DNA of 53,061 bases from assembly GCA_029210725.1 (NCBI GenBank), contig JARGFM010000022.1, positions 1-53,061 on the forward strand, given 5' to 3'. Positions 50,623 through 53,061 of this stretch are shown one piece after another. The notes beneath the pieces were generated by a model. That model had not been told where the DNA came from and ran no database searches. It saw only the letters and a program-made list of their open reading frames with translations. This DNA is from Bacteroidales bacterium (GTDB lineage Bacteria; Bacteroidota; Bacteroidia; Bacteroidales; GCA-2748055). A program made the translations under genes and the position numbers. How positions within the stretch are numbered: the first letter of the stretch is position 1; the number at the start of each line of letters is the position of its first letter.

Positions 50623-51621
50623 ATGAAAAACAGATTAGCGCACATGGTGTTCACACTTCCCCTGATCCTGATCCTCCTGTGTCTTGCTCCGGAGGGTAAT
50701 TCGCAGGCGATTGTTGAAAAAATCTATTTGAAACCGGGACCCGAGGATATGGTACTCGATACCCTGCACGGAGATCCTGCACTGATCATCTCCTGCTGCG
50801 GAAGGCGTGAAGCCCATAAGCCTTTCGGCGAGATGGTACTCTATAACCTGAAGACCGGGCAGCAGCAGCTAATGGAGAGGCTGAACGAACCGGATGAAAT
50901 CCTGTTCCGACCCCACGGTTTATACATGGACGGCGATCTTCTCTATGTGATCTCTCACGAAAAGGAACCGGACTACCACCCGGTACTGGTCTACCGGGTA
51001 AACGGAACACAGCTGAGATTTATGGAGCTCATTAATACCAGTCTACAGCACTCCCCCAATGCCCTGGTCACCGGTCCCGGTGGAGAGATCTACCTGGTGA
51101 ACGATTCGGGGAAACGCGGAAGTCTCACAGAGAAAGTACTGAAACTCAGACGGGCCAGCGTGATAAAACTGAAAAAAAACAGCGATGCAGAGTGGGAAGC
51201 GGAAATGGTGGCCGACAAACTGGGCTACCCGGCCGGGATCAACCGCATCGGGGACCGGCTCTATGTGGGCGATGCTGTTCTTCATAAGATCCATGTGTAT
51301 CAGATAAACCCCGACGGACTCCGTCCTGTGGGTGAGATCTCCGGCCTGAAAGGCAATGACAACATCAGGATTCACGGGAAACAGTTGCTCACCCCCGGAC
51401 ATGTAAAAGCCTTGAAGTTTGTCAGGCATGCCAAAAATCCTGAGAAGAAGTCACCTGTCGAAGTCTTCCTGGCAGATCCTTTAACGGGTGAGCACACCAT
51501 CCTTTATTCCACCGATGGCTCCACCATCAGTGCCGGTTCCTCAGCCATCATCTTCGGGAATTACCTGTATATCTGCCAGGTATTCGATCCCTATCTTCTG
51601 AAAGTGGAGCTGGAACACTAA
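50623..51621 (+). CDS. Exported paraoxonase/SMP-30-like beta-propeller protein
   Basis: A 332-residue secreted protein with a signal peptide (FTLPLILILLCLAPEGNSQ). The mature part repeats blade-like strands of a six-bladed propeller. Motifs that recall the calcium-binding residues of paraoxonase-type arylesterases are in order: GPEDM, RPHGLYMDGDLLYVI, SPNALVT, YLVNDS, GDAVLHKIHVYQ and NDNIRI. The order and spacing agree with the E-D / H / N / N / D-N ligands of PON1. Function as a lactonase or esterase is therefore possible but not shown. It has a good promoter of its own. Confidence 0.65.
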   Translation: MKNRLAHMVFTLPLILILLCLAPEGNSQAIVEKIYLKPGPEDMVLDTLHGDPALIISCCGRREAHKPFGEMVLYNLKTGQQQLMERLNEPDEILFRPHGLYMDGDLLYVISHEKEPDYHPVLVYRVNGTQLRFMELINTSLQHSPNALVTGPGGEIYLVNDSGKRGSLTEKVLKLRRASVIKLKKNSDAEWEAEMVADKLGYPAGINRIGDRLYVGDAVLHKIHVYQINPDGLRPVGEISGLKGNDNIRIHGKQLLTPGHVKALKFVRHAKNPEKKSPVEVFLADPLTGEHTILYSTDGSTISAGSSAIIFGNYLYICQVFDPYLLKVELEH

Positions 51622-51712
51622 TTTCACCGATAAACCAGCCACTTTTATCGAAAAAAGTTGAATGGCTTCACTCTTCTGCTCACTTTTGTCCTGAAATCAA
51701 AACCGAACAGCT

Positions 51713-52432
51713 ATGAGACCGTTAAAAATAATGATTGCCATAAGTCTGCTGTTCCTGGCGACCCTGAGCGCTTGCCTGGTCAGCTCTCTCCACCCCTTCT
51801 TTAAAGAAGAAGACAAATATTTCAATGAAAGTATGCTGGGAAACTGGATAGACGGGGATTCATGCATCTGGACCATCCATCCCAACATGGTACCGAAAGA
51901 ATTCCCGGGGCCGGATGAACCTGATGGCTCCTACCAGATAACCTACTACGAAGAGGAGGACCAGGTTTCGGTCCTGACAGCCACCCTGTTTCAGCTGAAC
52001 CGTGTCGATTACGTGGATTTCGTTCCGGATCTCAATGAAGAACACTTCACCTCCGATATGACCTCCTATCACCATATTCCGGTTCATACGCTGGCCAGGG
52101 TGCAGTATAACAAAGACTCCATTTTGCTTTACTGGTATGGAGATGAATGGCTCAATGAACTCTTTGAGCAGAACCGGATCCGCATCAAGCACGAAACCGT
52201 GGAAAACCATGATTACGACAGACAGGTTCTGACTGCCTCCACCGATGAACTTCAGAAATTCATGAAGAAATATGCCAACGATAAGAAAACCAACGAGGAA
52301 ATCGAACAAATCTTCGCCCAGGGATATACGGATGGCCAGGAGGCATACGGGGTCTTTCTAAAGCTGAAACCCTATTCAGGCCCCCTGCCTGAAGAAAGAG
52401 CCAGAGAGCTTGAACCCGTATACAACAATTGA
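51713..52432 (+). CDS. Lipoprotein of unknown function
   Basis: A 239-residue lipoprotein. The signal MRPLKIMIAISLLFLATLSA precedes Cys21 (lipobox LSAC). The opening of the mature part, SSLHPFFKEEDKYFNESMLG followed by NWID, is seen in related Bacteroidota lipoproteins, where a similar start precedes a beta-rich body. The rest has no domain I recognise; the C-terminal 60 residues are helical (TDELQKFMKKYANDKKTNEE). It is separated from the upstream propeller gene by 91 nt that contain a 7-bp hairpin at 51628-51650, and it is convergent with the H1-like gene. Confidence 0.75.
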   Translation: MRPLKIMIAISLLFLATLSACLVSSLHPFFKEEDKYFNESMLGNWIDGDSCIWTIHPNMVPKEFPGPDEPDGSYQITYYEEEDQVSVLTATLFQLNRVDYVDFVPDLNEEHFTSDMTSYHHIPVHTLARVQYNKDSILLYWYGDEWLNELFEQNRIRIKHETVENHDYDRQVLTASTDELQKFMKKYANDKKTNEEIEQIFAQGYTDGQEAYGVFLKLKPYSGPLPEERARELEPVYNN

Positions 52433-52457
52433 TCAATGACCTTTAAAAAGACAGTTG

Positions 52458-52925
52458 CTATTTCAATTTTTTCAGGGCAGCAGGGACCACCTTGTTTACA
52501 GTTAAGCGCTTTTCGCCCTTGATAAAGGCTGTCAACTCCTCCCTGGTTTTAAAGGTCCTGAGTTTTGTTATGGCCTCACGCACCTTATAATCAGAACTGT
52601 GGTCGGCCTTCCCGGCAGCAGGTTTAGCTTTGGGGGCGGCGGGTTTTGCAGCAGCTTTTGCTGTGGGAGCAGCAGGCCTGGCCGCAGGCGCCGGAGCAGG
52701 CGCAACAGCCCGTTTAGCCACAGGTGCAGCCACAGCTTTCGGTGCCGGTGCTTTTGATTTCTTTTTCTTGGAATCCTTTTTCTTGGAATCCTTTTTCTTG
52801 GAATCCTTTTTCTTGGAATCCTTTTTCTTGGAATCCTTTTTCTTAGCAACTTTCAGTTTTTCCAGGATACTCTTCTTCTTCTTGCTTTTTTTGTCTACAT
52901 CCTTTTTTGTTTTCTTCTTGGCCAT
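52458..52925 (-). CDS. Lys/Ala-rich histone H1-like protein with pentapeptide repeats
   Basis: A 155-residue, very basic protein. The N-terminal half is Lys-rich with the pentad KKDSK repeated five times, then an Ala/Pro/Lys-rich region (KAVAAPVAKRAVAPAPAPAA). The C-terminal 45 residues (DYKVREAITKLRTFKTREEL then TAFIKGEKRLTV) form a small folded helical module. The composition resembles bacterial H1-like proteins (AlgP/HctB type) that bind DNA without sequence preference, so a nucleoid role is a fair inference. The repeats are encoded by a near-perfect DNA repeat, so the number may vary between strains. Confidence 0.78.
   Translation of the reverse strand: MAKKKTKKDVDKKSKKKKSILEKLKVAKKKDSKKKDSKKKDSKKKDSKKKDSKKKKSKAPAPKAVAAPVAKRAVAPAPAPAARPAAPTAKAAAKPAAPKAKPAAGKADHSSDYKVREAITKLRTFKTREELTAFIKGEKRLTVNKVVPAALKKLK
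52761..52845 (-). repeat. 15-bp tandem repeat inside the H1-like gene
   Basis: Five exact copies of CTTTTTCTTGGAATC (plus-strand reading) cover 52761-52835, followed by a partial copy to 52845. The period of 15 bp keeps the frame and gives KKDSK per unit. Perfect copies suggest recent expansion. Confidence 0.95.
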
Positions 52926-53061
52926 GATTTATTGATTTAAAATGCAATGGGAAACTGAAGCTAAGATAATTGTTTTTTGAAAACTTCAGAACTCCTTACT
53001 TGTCGCAATCTAAATTAGCGGAAATTTTGAAAACCATCCGTAAATCTGATCCTGGAAATGT
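52926..53061. other. Window end, no gene seen
   Basis: The last 136 bases, upstream of the H1-like gene, are AT-rich and must contain its promoter. I see no complete gene or RNA here. Confidence 0.4.

Noticed and set aside
51628-51650. 7-bp hairpin (CGATAAA / TTTATCG) as a terminator after the propeller gene
   Set aside because: It is followed by A rather than T on the plus strand, and the stem is AT-rich and weak.
52761-52845. CRISPR array
   Set aside because: The copies are directly adjacent with no spacers, in frame inside a coding gene, and code for KKDSK units.

Overview
The window looks like a chromosomal segment of a Bacteroidota bacterium, probably in or near the Bacteroidales/Marinilabiliales; I cannot place it more finely by eye. 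The grounds are gliding-type ABC genes (gldF, gldG and a DUF4340 partner), DUF3127, DUF4251 and GWxTD proteins, a stand-alone MnmD, single-chain PurL, starts without clear Shine-Dalgarno sequences, and repeated TAnnTTTG boxes just upstream of start codons. I see no rRNA, tRNA, CRISPR array, prophage or insertion sequence. Most of the window is ordinary, well-packed core genome.

Layout. 1-2072: mnmD, an FKBP isomerase with a strong terminator, and a DUF3127 protein with an SSB-like C-terminal tip. 2108-7226: an accessory-looking locus with a histidine kinase that has a damaged ATP-binding motif, a membrane TPR protein with an anti-sigma-like N-terminus, an unlisted 41-codon ORF with a double-glycine leader pattern (4033-4158, minus), and a divergent exported TPR-CHAT protease. 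7356-8633: a peroxide-response pair (PerR and a 1-Cys/Prx6-type peroxiredoxin) behind a near-perfect palindrome and ended by a terminator. 8747-12597: ECF sigma factor, M64 peptidase, YbdG-type MscS channel, Lrp/AsnC regulator. 12610-18636: ABC-F/GWxTD/RlmB operon, DUF302 protein, RlmD. 18633-24619: AGCS sodium symporter with a large extra loop, hybrid PAS histidine kinase, DUF2461 protein, tandem thioredoxins (one cytoplasmic, one lipoprotein). 24780-30075: pyruvate kinase, HD-domain protein, exported M14 carboxypeptidase, exported S37 peptidase. 30072-40181: a 10-kb minus-strand run holding an MBL hydrolase, an FAH-family enzyme, a DnaQ-like exonuclease, dnaN, DUF4340, gldG, gldF, a SpoIID protein, lpxB, a small membrane protein and surE. 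40250-49306: NUDIX hydrolase, pheT, DUF4251 protein, acyl-CoA synthetase-like enzyme, purL. 49296-52925: SRD5A-like membrane enzyme, lipoproteins, a paraoxonase-like propeller, and a Lys/Ala-rich H1-like protein with a five-fold DNA repeat.

The best candidate for something undescribed is 2990-7226, possibly together with the sigma factor at 8747-9325. It joins a small double-glycine peptide, a divergent CHAT protease, a membrane-anchored TPR/anti-sigma-like protein and cohesive inverted repeats. The functional link between these parts is inference; the peptide ORF, the catalytic residues and the repeats are directly visible.
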